A stretch of DNA of 64,000 nucleotides from Onthophagus taurus. Taxonomy: Eukaryota > Arthropoda > Insecta > Coleoptera > Scarabaeidae. This document shows, in pieces, positions 1 to 9,260 of this stretch. A program made the translations under genes and the position numbers. Numbering within the stretch: the first letter of the stretch is position 1; every line of letters begins with the position of its first letter. The notes below the pieces were generated by a model that did not search any database, was not told the origin of the DNA, and saw nothing but the letters and a program-made list of their open reading frames with translations. Where the stretch lies: the NCBI RefSeq assembly GCF_036711975.1, contig NC_091972.1, positions 3,043,001 to 3,107,000 of the forward strand. The letters are read 5' to 3'.

Positions 1-3000
1 ACAGAATCATTTTCTATGTAGTCCAATTTAATGAACTAATAGCATAAATGAATAGGTAAAATATGAATAGGAAAAAAAATTTAAAAACTTTATAAAGAAT
101 AACATTGTCTAATATTTTATTAATACTAAAACATAATCGTATCGTTACTTCCAACAATATTAACATTTACGTCATAACATTGTAGATGCCGCACATTTCC
201 CTTTGAAGGCAGGCCACAATATTAAAATGCTACTTTTCGTGCTTTCTCTTGTGCGAATAATGAAATTAATTCACAGAGGTCCAGATTGTAAGCCAGTTCT
301 TGCTCTATTGATATTGTCGCTAATCCAAGTAATCTTTCTTCAGCCATCGTTAAGCGCAAGTAAGTTTTAATTAATTTCAATCTAGAAAAACTGCGCTCTC
401 CACTTGCTACAGAAACAGGGAGAGTTAATAAAATCCTTAACGCGACGTAAATATTAGGAACGCTATTCTGGAGATCATGCCTTAAAATGAAAAGAAGAAC
501 TTCAGATGGGCCCATTACTTTTGGAAGTCTTCGAGACACACTTTGAAGTTCTCAGCATAAGTCTTCTCCATAAATGTCTTTACAGGAATTATGCGTTAAG
601 GCACTTTCAAACTTTTTGCATTGCATAAGAATATCAGCTTCGTTTTTATCCTTTAAGTTAATAATATCGTAAAGAAACCCAAATAAAGCACAATACTCTT
701 GCATTTGATTAAATCTTTCCTGTATTGCATTTACTGCATTATCTATAATCATATAATAGAATGATATTTTATAGTTTTGTTTGGGATCTTGTATTGATAC
801 ACCTTCGGCTTCATAATCAAACTGTAACTTCCAGCTGTTTCGTACATACAAATATGTCTGCATTCTTATTTTGCAGTAATTTGCTTGTAATGTTGATTTC
901 GAAAAGAATATTGTACCATACCATCTATTGTACTTATACCATTTGCAATTCCTTTTGCTTCTACGCGCATGATGTTTCCACTGTAACCTGCTGGATTTGG
1001 GTCATTATAAATATCCATAACGGCGTCATATATTTTCGAAATTTGAAATGGCAGCGGCTTCAACGCATCGATACGGCTTTCTCAACGTGTATCACTCAGG
1101 GGTTTGATAGTTAAATTTGTTGCATGTTTTTGAAGAATGTTTTGTAGAACCAGCGAAAAAAGTATAAATTTTTTGTACAATGTTAAAAAAAATTGTAGCC
1201 TCTAGGGAACAGCTCACAGCATCATTCACCACTAAATTCAAGGAATGGGCGTTGCATGGAACAAAGAATGCGCGTGGGTTTTTTTCAATGATTTTTCGTT
1301 GAACTCCATTTATTTTGCCCTTCATGTTGCTTCCGTTATCGTATCCTTGCCCTCGTAAGTTATCAATTTGTAATCCCATTTGTTCGAGTTCATCCACGAT
1401 TGTTTTTGATATAAAAGCACCTGTTGTTTCTTGTAGTGGCACAAACCCAAGAAAATGCTCCCGTATGACCACGTCAGGTTGTTGTGTTTCTTCATCCATT
1501 ACATCAACAAATCTTATTATAATTGTCATTTGTTCCGTATCACTGATATCAGGAGTACAATCCAATATGATTGAATAATATTTGGCTAATTTAGCACTAT
1601 TCAAAATTTTTGCTCTTATAGCTCGTGATAGCAGTTGTATAAGTTCATTCTGAATATCCTTGCCGAGATAATGAACAAATAATTTAGCATCTTTAACGTT
1701 TTGCAAATGTTCATTCATGACTGAATCGAATAATGCAAGATATTCAATAAATTTTAAATAGTTGCCGTTATTATGGTCATATAATTTATCCTTTGAACCG
1801 CGAAAGGCCAAGTTTTGTCCACCCAGAGTTCTCACCAAGGCTATTAAACGATGTAAAATTTGTTTCCAATAGCTCTCCTGTTGTTTAATTTTCTTTTGGT
1901 GCATGGCGTCAATGGTTTTATTTTCACGTAGGCGAACTTCTAATTCTCGCCAAACTTGACAATTGTCAATGTGATTTACATTGCGCTCATGGGAAGAGAG
2001 GATGGTGCTCATGTTTTTCCAGTCATTACTTCCTTCTCGGCACAGTGAGGTATATGCAGATTTTTGTTTTTTCTTGAATAACTTGCAGCAAAAACATACA
2101 ACTGTGTTATTTGATGGAGAATAAACTAACCATTTCCTTGGTATTTTTTCTCCATTACACATTTGTCTATTGAAGTGAACCGTGGTAAACCTACGGTTGT
2201 TTTTATCTTTGGGAAACTGACTTGGAATATTTTGTTGAGGGCCGCGTGAGACAATCATTTGCCGCAAATGATCATTTATAGAATCAGGCCAGGTACCAGG
2301 ATCGTCATAATCAATGGAAACGTATGCCGATGTATTTGATGTTCCTTCATCCTTTAAATTTTCACCGTGTACTGCTTCTGTTCCCTGCTCCGTAGTAGAA
2401 GTACTGCATTCACTTGTCTCTGTTAGAATATCCGTATTTTCTTTATCTTCTCTTTGAAGAAACACAAGGAGAGATCTTTTTAATTTGGCACTTTCTTTCT
2501 CTTTTTCCGCTTTCCGTTTTCGGTTTTGCGACCCAGAAGGTCGCTTAGGCTTACTAGCATCAGCCATGACAGTTCTATTGAAAGAATACTTTGATTATTC
2601 TTGAAAAGCGAACATCACCTATTGCAAGTGGTATTCATAGAACACTTTTGGAGGAAGACATCGATAGGTTTTTAACAGAACGCAGAACACCGGAAACGAC
2701 ATTGAGAAAAATTTGCAAGAATCGATTTTTTAACTGCTTTATCTTACAGCATGTTTTTTTTTTGTGGGCAAGAGGTTTAATGAGTTTTTATTGAAATAAG
2801 ACAGTTATTAAAAAACAATTTTTGTGAAATTTTCTCAGTGTTGTTTACGATGTTCTGATGTTTTAAAAATCCGTCGATATTTTAACTAATTTTAACGTCA
2901 TAATATTTTCACACTTACCAAATGTTTTAAATCACAACACAATAATAAAGGTTGTGAAAGCAATAGGAAGTAAGGTTATATTTATGTCTACTTCCTTTAG

Positions 3001-3299
3001 AGACATTAGAGACCATTAGAGAATGTAAAAAAGATCAGGCAATACACTAATTGAAAACCACGTTAAAATTAAAAATATTATACATAGTCCTTATAGTCCG
3101 GTCGAGTATGTAATACGTACAATTGTTAAAGGTTGCCTAATACAGTGGTCGCTTTTGTTAAAAATTTAGCCCAATTAAGATTAATTTAAGAAAGTGCAAA
3201 ACTTTTGGCTATTTTTCTCGTGCGCCAAAATTTTGCGCCCCCCCAAACTCGCGCGCCCTAGGCAACCGCCTAAATTTCTCTTATGTCGCGCCGGCCCTG
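1..3299 (-). mobile_element. Decayed hAT element (ZMYM1/DUF4371 type), 3' end outside window or lost
   Basis: On the minus strand the element begins at 3299 with CAGGGCCGGC, a typical hAT terminal repeat, followed by a GC-rich leader (3200-3299) and then the broken transposase at 2567-222. No matching right terminus is visible in 1-221, so the element either runs off the window or has lost that end, and the 8-bp target duplication cannot be checked. 2568-3200 is non-coding element sequence with no gene. The 5' terminus abuts a TTCTAGTTCT motif of the dispersed repeat described at 3300. Confidence 0.75.
222..2567 (-). pseudogene. hAT transposase pseudogene (TTF zinc finger, DUF4371, hAT dimerisation)
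   Basis: The reading frame starts at 2567 and runs 491 codons. A lysine-rich N-terminus is followed near residues 140-165 by a TTF-type zinc finger (WLVYSPSNNTVVCFCCKLF) and then a DUF4371/RNase H-like core, with LDCTPD and GQGYDNGSNMKGK carrying likely catalytic aspartates and FFVPCNAHSLNLVV. Near 1110 the frame slips by one base and the conserved DTRW is read as DTR-stop. The rest continues in pieces at 1063-866, 863-552 and 539-222; the last has the hAT C-terminal signature SVASGERSFSRLKLIK. In the active family these parts form one nuclear cut-and-paste transposase. Several frame breaks make this copy dead. Confidence 0.88.
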
Positions 3300-3477
3300 A
3301 TTCTAGTTCTTGGTCTAACGCTGTATAACAATTAAAACTAGAACTAACACTAGGTGTAGTGTTAGTTCTAGTTTTATGCTAGCACTGTTACTATGTAGAA
3401 CTAACACTATACCTAGAATTAAAATTATTTGAGTTTAGTCGCACGTCTCTAAAGACGGCTAAACCCGAATGACTCTA
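3300..3477. repeat. Dispersed repeat with CTAGTGTTAGTTCTAG core, left block
   Basis: The block holds inverted and direct copies of ACTAGAACTAACACTAG and CTAGTGTTAGTTCTAGTTTT, a TAACGCTGTATAACAATTAA segment, and a small hairpin (GTCTCTAAAGAC, 3446-3457) followed by CGAATGACTCTA. The same pieces recur at 9077-9260, 12196-12235, 26990-27025, 35315-35355, 43500-43620 and 63000-63020. The family is not one I can name. Confidence 0.7.
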
Positions 3478-3939
3478 TGTAAAATAAATAAAAGCCGTAA
3501 TGAGGCTTAAACGATGTTTATTGGCAAAATATTATAAGTTCGGTGCTACACGTGTTTCGTATTATTTCCACATCAACAGGAACGACTACAAGATGAGAGA
3601 AAATACGTTAATTATTGTAAATTTAAATATAGATATACAGGGTGTTCAGGGGTCATTACGATCAAAAAATGGTATATCACCTATAGGCGAATTCGTCTTT
3701 GTTTAGGAGATATGGAAATAAAAAAAAAATAAAAATGATAAAAATAAATTTATTTATTTATGAATGGGTAGTTAATTAACACAAAATTACAGCAGCTGTT
3801 CAAAATGAGAACCACATTTTCTAAACACGCAGCCATCCTTCGTGTCATAAAATATTGCCAGTTAATTACTGCCAATTCATTCTTTATCGAATTAGTAGCT
3901 TCAACTATTCGCGTGTATCTGGTTTACGATTACTGCTAT

Positions 3940-4735
3940 ACACACGAGATTTGAGGCAACCCCACAGAAAAAAATCTAGAGGCGACAAGTCAGGTGACCG
4001 AGCTGGCCAATGTACAGGACCACCTCGTCCTATCCACCTTTCCGGAAAATTTTCATTAAGAAATACCATCACTTGTCTCCCAAGATGTGGTGGTGCCCCA
4101 TGTTACTGGAACCACATGCCACGACGAGCTTCTAGAGAAATATCTTCCGTGTAATTCGGCAATTCTTCTTCCAAAAAGTGAAAGTAAGTTTCTGCACTAA
4201 GACGTCCTTAAAAAAAATGAGGCCCAATAAGATGATTATTTAACAAGCCGTTTAACAACGATTGTTTCGTGGGTTTTGATCCGTCCAGATGTGAGAATTA
4301 CGTGTGTTGTTAATACCATTCCTTGCAAACTGGACCTCATCCGTAAAAAGTATGTATGAAATAACTTCTAAATTATTTTGAAATTACTGGAAATACCGTA
4401 CTCGATTTTCTAAATCTTGCGGAAGTAAATGCTGGACTTTTTCTAAATGATAGAGAGAGATAAAGACCATCATAATGCAGAATTCTCCTTACGTTGGTTT
4501 GAGGGATTCCCGTTGTATCAGATGGTATGAGATTGGTATGAGATTCTACGAATACTGGTAGAAGGACTTCGTTCAACTGCATTTAAAACTGCTTCAGCGT
4601 GCCAATTTGCATCTCTTTCTACAGGACGACGTGGGTCACTTTTGCACTTCCATTGCAAAAACCATATACGAAAACCATATTCTGCATTAGTAAGACTAAC
4701 GGTTCTGCCAAGACTAACTGTAAACTTTTTTAATT
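3940..4735 (-). pseudogene. Remnant of DUF4817-type mariner-like transposase
   Basis: Read on the minus strand, 3955-4110 encodes the C-terminal transposase motifs GAPPHLGRQVMVFLNENF and SPDLSPLDFFLWG, the region of the last catalytic D in this Tc1/mariner branch. Around 4590-4690 the N-terminal DUF4817 helix-turn-helix region is recognisable in broken frames (YGFCNG-like motif). Only about 0.8 kb lies between the two, far less than the ~350-codon gene of intact relatives, and stops and frameshifts are present. It is an internally deleted, inactive copy. Confidence 0.7.
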
Positions 4736-5094
4736 CCTTCAATATCTCTGAAATAAAGAGGAATTCACCTGTAGGTGATATACCATTTTTTGATCGTAAT
4801 GACCCCGGAATATATGAGGTTGCGCATATACCAGCCTGCGCAGTTGAAAAGTGCTGTTCCATCCGACCCGTGGACGTGCCGCGGACTGGTCGGCGACAAG
4901 TTGGCATGAGTTCCAACGACCGTCGGACGCGTTCATGTACGCGTCCGCGACAAGTCAAATGCGTACCTGGTTTCGACGATGTACGCTTTGTCACGTTCTT
5001 TAGCGCTTGCGCATAACAGAGCATAACTCATTTCCAATTGTGCAGCCGGTCTGTTTGTATCTCTTATGGGTATCTTTACGATCAAGCGGGTCTG

Positions 5095-5985
5095 TCACGA
5101 CGAGCTGAGTCTATATCTATGTGGCAAACTACTGGCACTATTTCTCTGAAAATTTGCATATAGCGTTTATCCGAGGTGCTCGTTTCAAATAAAATATTTT
5201 CTCCAACTTCCGGTTATACCGGAAATGGACCCCAACTTCGTTATTTTAAATGGAATGTACCAATTTTTATTGAATTTTCGAGATCCCCACCAAATTTTAA
5301 TATAATTTGATATAAGTCATCATATGTCTAGAGTGCATCATTTATGAATTATTTCAGTTTTTTCGAAAATTATGGCAGATGCAACCCTTCACAATAAAAG
5401 TAATTTTTCGAAATTACACTCGAGTCCGACCAAATATTCTCAGGGTTTGCACAGAGAGGACCCATAGTTTACATAACCCTTGAAAAGTTTTTTAAAAAAT
5501 TATACAGATTGGTCAGAAATTTTCCCCGAATTTCCCTATTTCGAAAAGTCGAAAACTTCATTTTTTTAAATGGCAACCCTAATTTGGGGGTTGATTTTCA
5601 AGTATTATGTAAGCTATGGGTCGTCTCTGTGCAAACTTTGGGAATATTTGGCCGGACTAGAGTGTAATTTCGAAATATTATTTTTATTGTGAAGCGTTGT
5701 ATCTGCCCAAATTTTCGAAATGACTGAAATAATTGAAAAATGGTGCACTCTAGACATATGATGACTTTATCAAATTGTATTAAAATTTGGCGGGGATCTC
5801 AAAAATTCAATAAAAATTGTTAAAATAACGAAGTTGGGGTCCATTTCCGGTATAACCGCAAGTTGGAGAAATCTGAAAATATTTTAGCTGGAACGACCAC
5901 TTCGGGTAAACCCGTATGTAAATTTTCACAAAAATAGTGCCAGTAGTTTGCCATATACATATAAAGACTCAGGTCGAGTTTCTGG
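5095..5985. repeat. Fold-back (long palindrome) element
   Basis: Arms of roughly 370-400 bp (5095-5465 and 5590-5985) are inverted copies at about 85-90% identity by eye. Shared landmarks are GGCAAACTACTGGCACTATT, CGGTTATACCGGAAATGG, CATCATATGTCTAGAGTGCA and CGAAATTACACT. A spacer of about 120 bp lies near 5466-5590. No coding content was seen. The transcript or single strand would form a very long hairpin. Confidence 0.8.
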
Positions 5986-6496
5986 TGTTTTGTTTGACAA
6001 ATTAATCAAAAAAGTGCAAAAACATGCATATTTTATTTCATTTTTCTAGTAAGGGTTATTACGTTTTTTTTACATTTCTAATTAATGCTACTTTAGTTCA
6101 TTATTGTTAAAAAAATGAGTAAATGGATTTCGTTTGAAATCATATATTGTGGCTGCAGCGCTAACTATCGGCAGGGTTGAATATAAAACGTACATAGAAA
6201 TTTCAAACCGTTCCAACAGCGTTGACGAAATGTACGCGTACACGAACGTGTCCACGGACGAACATGCGCAGAAAAAAGTCCTGTACTAGTCGTGTACGCG
6301 TACACGACGAGTCAAATTTGTGCGGTTGGAACGAACCTATGGTATAAGTTTGTCGGTAGAGTCACGGAACACCTGTATGTTAGGCATTAATTTATACTGT
6401 ATGTTTAGAAAGTAATATTTACCGTCATATGGCTACAGACTCAATTCAGCCAATAGACAACATTATAAGCGTGTTTAAAATACACCCAATTTTTTT

Positions 6497-8256
6497 TTAA
6501 CTTTCGGTTCAATTTGAATATCTGGTTTCTTATCTTACCATATTCAGAATATTGTCTTAAAGGAATATAAATATATTTTGGTGATTCAGCTTCTTGTGTC
6601 GAAAGCGATCTCTCTTTTAACATTTTATCTTCTTTCTGAGGAATGGAAGGAGTTTCAGCAGAAAAAGCTCTTCTCAAAGGTTCAGTTATAGTCGTTAAAT
6701 ATCCTGTGATTTCTTTATTAACTTGTTCTCCTTTAGTTTGTTTTGTTTCCTCCTTGTTTTTGTGATTTATATCTTGAATCAACTCTTCTTCAGGCTTAGT
6801 AACAATCTGATTATTACTGAAAATCACTGTATCTACTGAGTCAGCTGAAGTTGTTGAATCCTTACTAATTGGTCTTTTAATTGTTTTGACATCAAGCTTC
6901 TCTACATTTTTTTCTTGTGGTTCGGAAGATATCTCAACGACGTCTACACCATTTTCAATTATTACTTTAAGCTTTAAGTTTCTTTAAGTTTCTTCTTCAG
7001 CCGTACTAATTAAATCTTCGTTTTTAACATCGGATTTTAAATCAAAAGGATTTTTTTGTGATATGGGCGTCTCAATATTTTCAATCAAAATTGGTTGTGT
7101 TTCGGATGAAACATCAAAATCTTTACCTTTTTCAATTATTACTTTTAATATATCATTGTCATCTTTATCTACAAAGTTTTTAATAAAATCTTTTTCTTCA
7201 TTGATTATGTCGTTTTTTAAAACTTTATCCACAATTTCTTCTTTCATATTTTTAACTTTTTCGACATTATCTTCAAGATTTTCTTCTTCCACCAAAGTGG
7301 ATAATCTCTCTTTATCGTCAATAATAACCTTAGGAATAAATCTATGCTCTTTTCTAGATAAATATCCTCTAAATAAAGTTTGAATTACTATCGCAGCTTT
7401 TCGACGTTGCTCTTCGGTAAGTACATCGATTTTTCCACTTTTAAAACTAACATTTCTCCTGATCTTGTGACCTCTCCATACCGATTGAATCTTCGTGGCT
7501 GCTTTATTTTTGTAATTATCCATCTCAGAGATAATTTCTTTATTGATAGATGGTTGAACATCACCGCCAAAAATAGAATCAACTTCGTTATTTTTAATTT
7601 CTTCTTTATTCTCAGACGATTTTTCAATTTTCCTCAATCTACGTCTAGTTATAAAACTTCTTATCAAGGATTGTATTAAAATTGCTGCTTTTTCCATCGA
7701 CATCGATGAAGTTTCATTTTGTTTAGGAGTTTTATTTATTAAATTTTTAATGGGTGATTTGGTTTCTTCATTAGAAATAGTAGAACTTGAGGAAGATTTC
7801 GAAGAGGTTTTTTTCAGTTTATCCTTGTTTGTTTCCATACTCCACCGAAAGGATCTCGTTTTTTGGATTCCAAAGATTTCGATAGGCGACGTTTTTCGAG
7901 GATACATTTTGCTTTTTCATTTATGTTATCGTTTTGAGGGGTTCTCGGTGACAAGTTAGAGTCTACTTTAGCCTTGACGTTTCGTCTATTGATCCTGCGA
8001 ATAGGTAACAGAGGTTGTTAATTTTTTAATTTCATAGTTGTGCCAATTGTTGCTGTTTTAATTTTTAATGTGTCGTTTTTTGTGTATTCTTTACGTAAAC
8101 TCGATCTTCCAACTTTTGGTAAAGATACTGCTTAAAAATAAACATAACGAATTTTTCGTTTTTACCTTTATAATTTGCTTTATTTCTATTAGATAATAGA
8201 CGTGAAAAATATTCGGATGCAAAGGTGTAGATATCATCTGGTTTTTTTCTTAGCAC
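6497..8256 (-). pseudogene. Captured, inverted copy of the RIIa/IQ gene fragment
   Basis: This is a DNA-level copy of 16709-18510 of the plus-strand gene: the second half of exon 1 (KKPDDIYTFASEYFSRLLS), intron 1, and the first ~1.6 kb of exon 2 with three IQ motifs. Because intron 1 is retained it did not arise from spliced RNA. By eye identity is about 93-96%. Differences include a degraded splice donor, a 3-bp deletion, a 9-bp insertion (near 7060), a ~24-bp deletion near 6540, and a frameshifting insertion near 6975 that adds a stop. Open stretches remain (7907-6984, 307 codons; 6827-6441). The copy abuts the inner TIR on its low side. Protein function is unlikely; RNA-level effects are discussed in the findings. 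Confidence 0.9.
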
Positions 8257-8421
8257 CCAATGTCACATTGCTTACTTTACGTTTTTCAGATCATTCCCAG
8301 TCGAAAATTTTGATTGCTTTTATTCATGTACATTTATTAAAAAAGTTTTATAGAAAAAATTGGGTGTATTTTAAACACGCTTATAATATTGTTGCTTAAT
8401 ATCTGGTCTATCCCTGCTTAA

Positions 8422-8882
8422 TAGGGCCGTTAACTATTTTTTTTTATTGGCTCATTCGAAAGTTTTTTAAAATTGATTGACCCCATATTTTTTAATTTTT
8501 GATTCTGAGGCTTAGTTTTTCCAAAAAAAAATAATAAAGTTTGAAATTACAGGCCGCGAATTCAGTAGCGCGTCACTCAGATTTGAGCGTATGATTGGAG
8601 CGTATAAAAATCAATAAAATTCCTAGAGAGAGACAATGCTACGAATCTTATGCGCTAGAAGAAAACAGAAGAAAACGGGAGAGAAATCACGTCTGTGATT
8701 TCTTTCTTCTTACTTAAAACGTCACAATGAATCAGGGGTGGGGAATTTTAAACTTTTATATTAATTATTGCAAAAATTAAACAATTTTCGAACGTGAAAA
8801 CGTTACTAATCCGTCTAATTTAATTTACATTATCGATTTTTTGAAAGACGGTCTTTCTAATCGATTGACGTTAACGGCCCTA
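8422..8882. mobile_element. MITE with TTAA-type target site
   Basis: TAGGGCCGTTAAC at 8422 and GTTAACGGCCCTA ending at 8882 form 13-bp terminal inverted repeats flanked by TTAA (8418-8421) and TTGA (8883-8886), read here as a once-identical TTAA duplication. About 460 bp with no coding sequence. The TTAA preference suggests a piggyBac or Sola3 type helper, which is inference. It interrupts the right arm of the composite element. Confidence 0.65.
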
Positions 8883-9076
8883 TTGAGTCTGTAGCCATAT
8901 GACGGTAAATATTACTTTCTAAACATACATTAATACCTAACATCTATCTATATTTAGATTTACAATAATTAATGTATTTTCTCTCATCATAAGGCGAAAC
9001 ACGTGTAGCACCGAATTTATAATATTTTACCAATAAACATCGTTTAAGCCTCATTATGGCTTTTATTTATTTTACA

Positions 9077-9260
9077 TTGAGATTTCAAACGATGAAGCTG
9101 GAACAAACCTTAGCTTTACGAATGACTCTAGTTCTAGGTATAGTGTTAGTTCTAGTTTAGCCGCACGTCTCAAAAGACGGCTGAACTCGAATGACTCTAG
9201 TTCTTAGTGTAGCGCTACATAACAATTAAATCTAGCTGTCTAGTGTTAGTTCTAGTGTTA
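9077..9260. repeat. Dispersed repeat with CTAGTGTTAGTTCTAG core, right block
   Basis: Contains GTGTTAGTTCTAG motifs, the hairpin CGTCTCAAAAGACG (9163-9176) followed by CGAATGACTCTAG, and ATAACAATTAAATCTAG, the same modules as 3300-3477. Its last 13 bases (9248-9260) are the target duplication of the adjoining LINE. Confidence 0.7.

Larger units (their letters stand above)
3638..6375 (-). mobile_element. Tc1/mariner-type element inserted in the left arm, TA target duplication
   Basis: The element begins CAGGGTGTTC at 3638 and ends GAACACCTG at 6375, with TA on each side (3636-3637, 6376-6377). The uninterrupted right arm of the host element serves as an empty site: its sequence continues straight across this junction. 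A longer ~70-bp inner inverted repeat (GGGGTCATTACGATC..., 3650 onward) matches 4735-4806 in reverse. The right end is therefore split by later sequence (about 4807-6363), which contains the fold-back at 5095-5985 and GC-richer segments with GTACGCGTACACG palindromes (4840-5010, 6225-6310) that I could not assign to a family. Confidence 0.75.
3478..9076. mobile_element. Composite TIR element carrying a captured host-gene fragment
   Basis: The two ends are long inverted repeats starting TGTAAAATAAATAAAAGCC (left 3478; right ends 9076). The left arm is 3478-3637 continuing at 6376-6496; the right arm is 9076-8887 continuing at 8417-8354. The innermost 34 bp are perfect (6462-6495 against 8354-8387, containing GTGTTTAAAATACACCC). 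Both arms are interrupted by younger insertions: a mariner relative (3638-6375) in the left and a MITE (8422-8882) in the right. Removing them gives two arms of roughly 260-290 bp that match base for base over long stretches. Between the arms sits 1.76 kb of the IQ-motif gene plus about 95 bp of unassigned sequence (8257-8353). No transposase of its own was seen, so the element is non-autonomous and the superfamily is unknown. No clear target duplication was found, but CGAATGACTCTA occurs near both sides. Confidence 0.8.
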
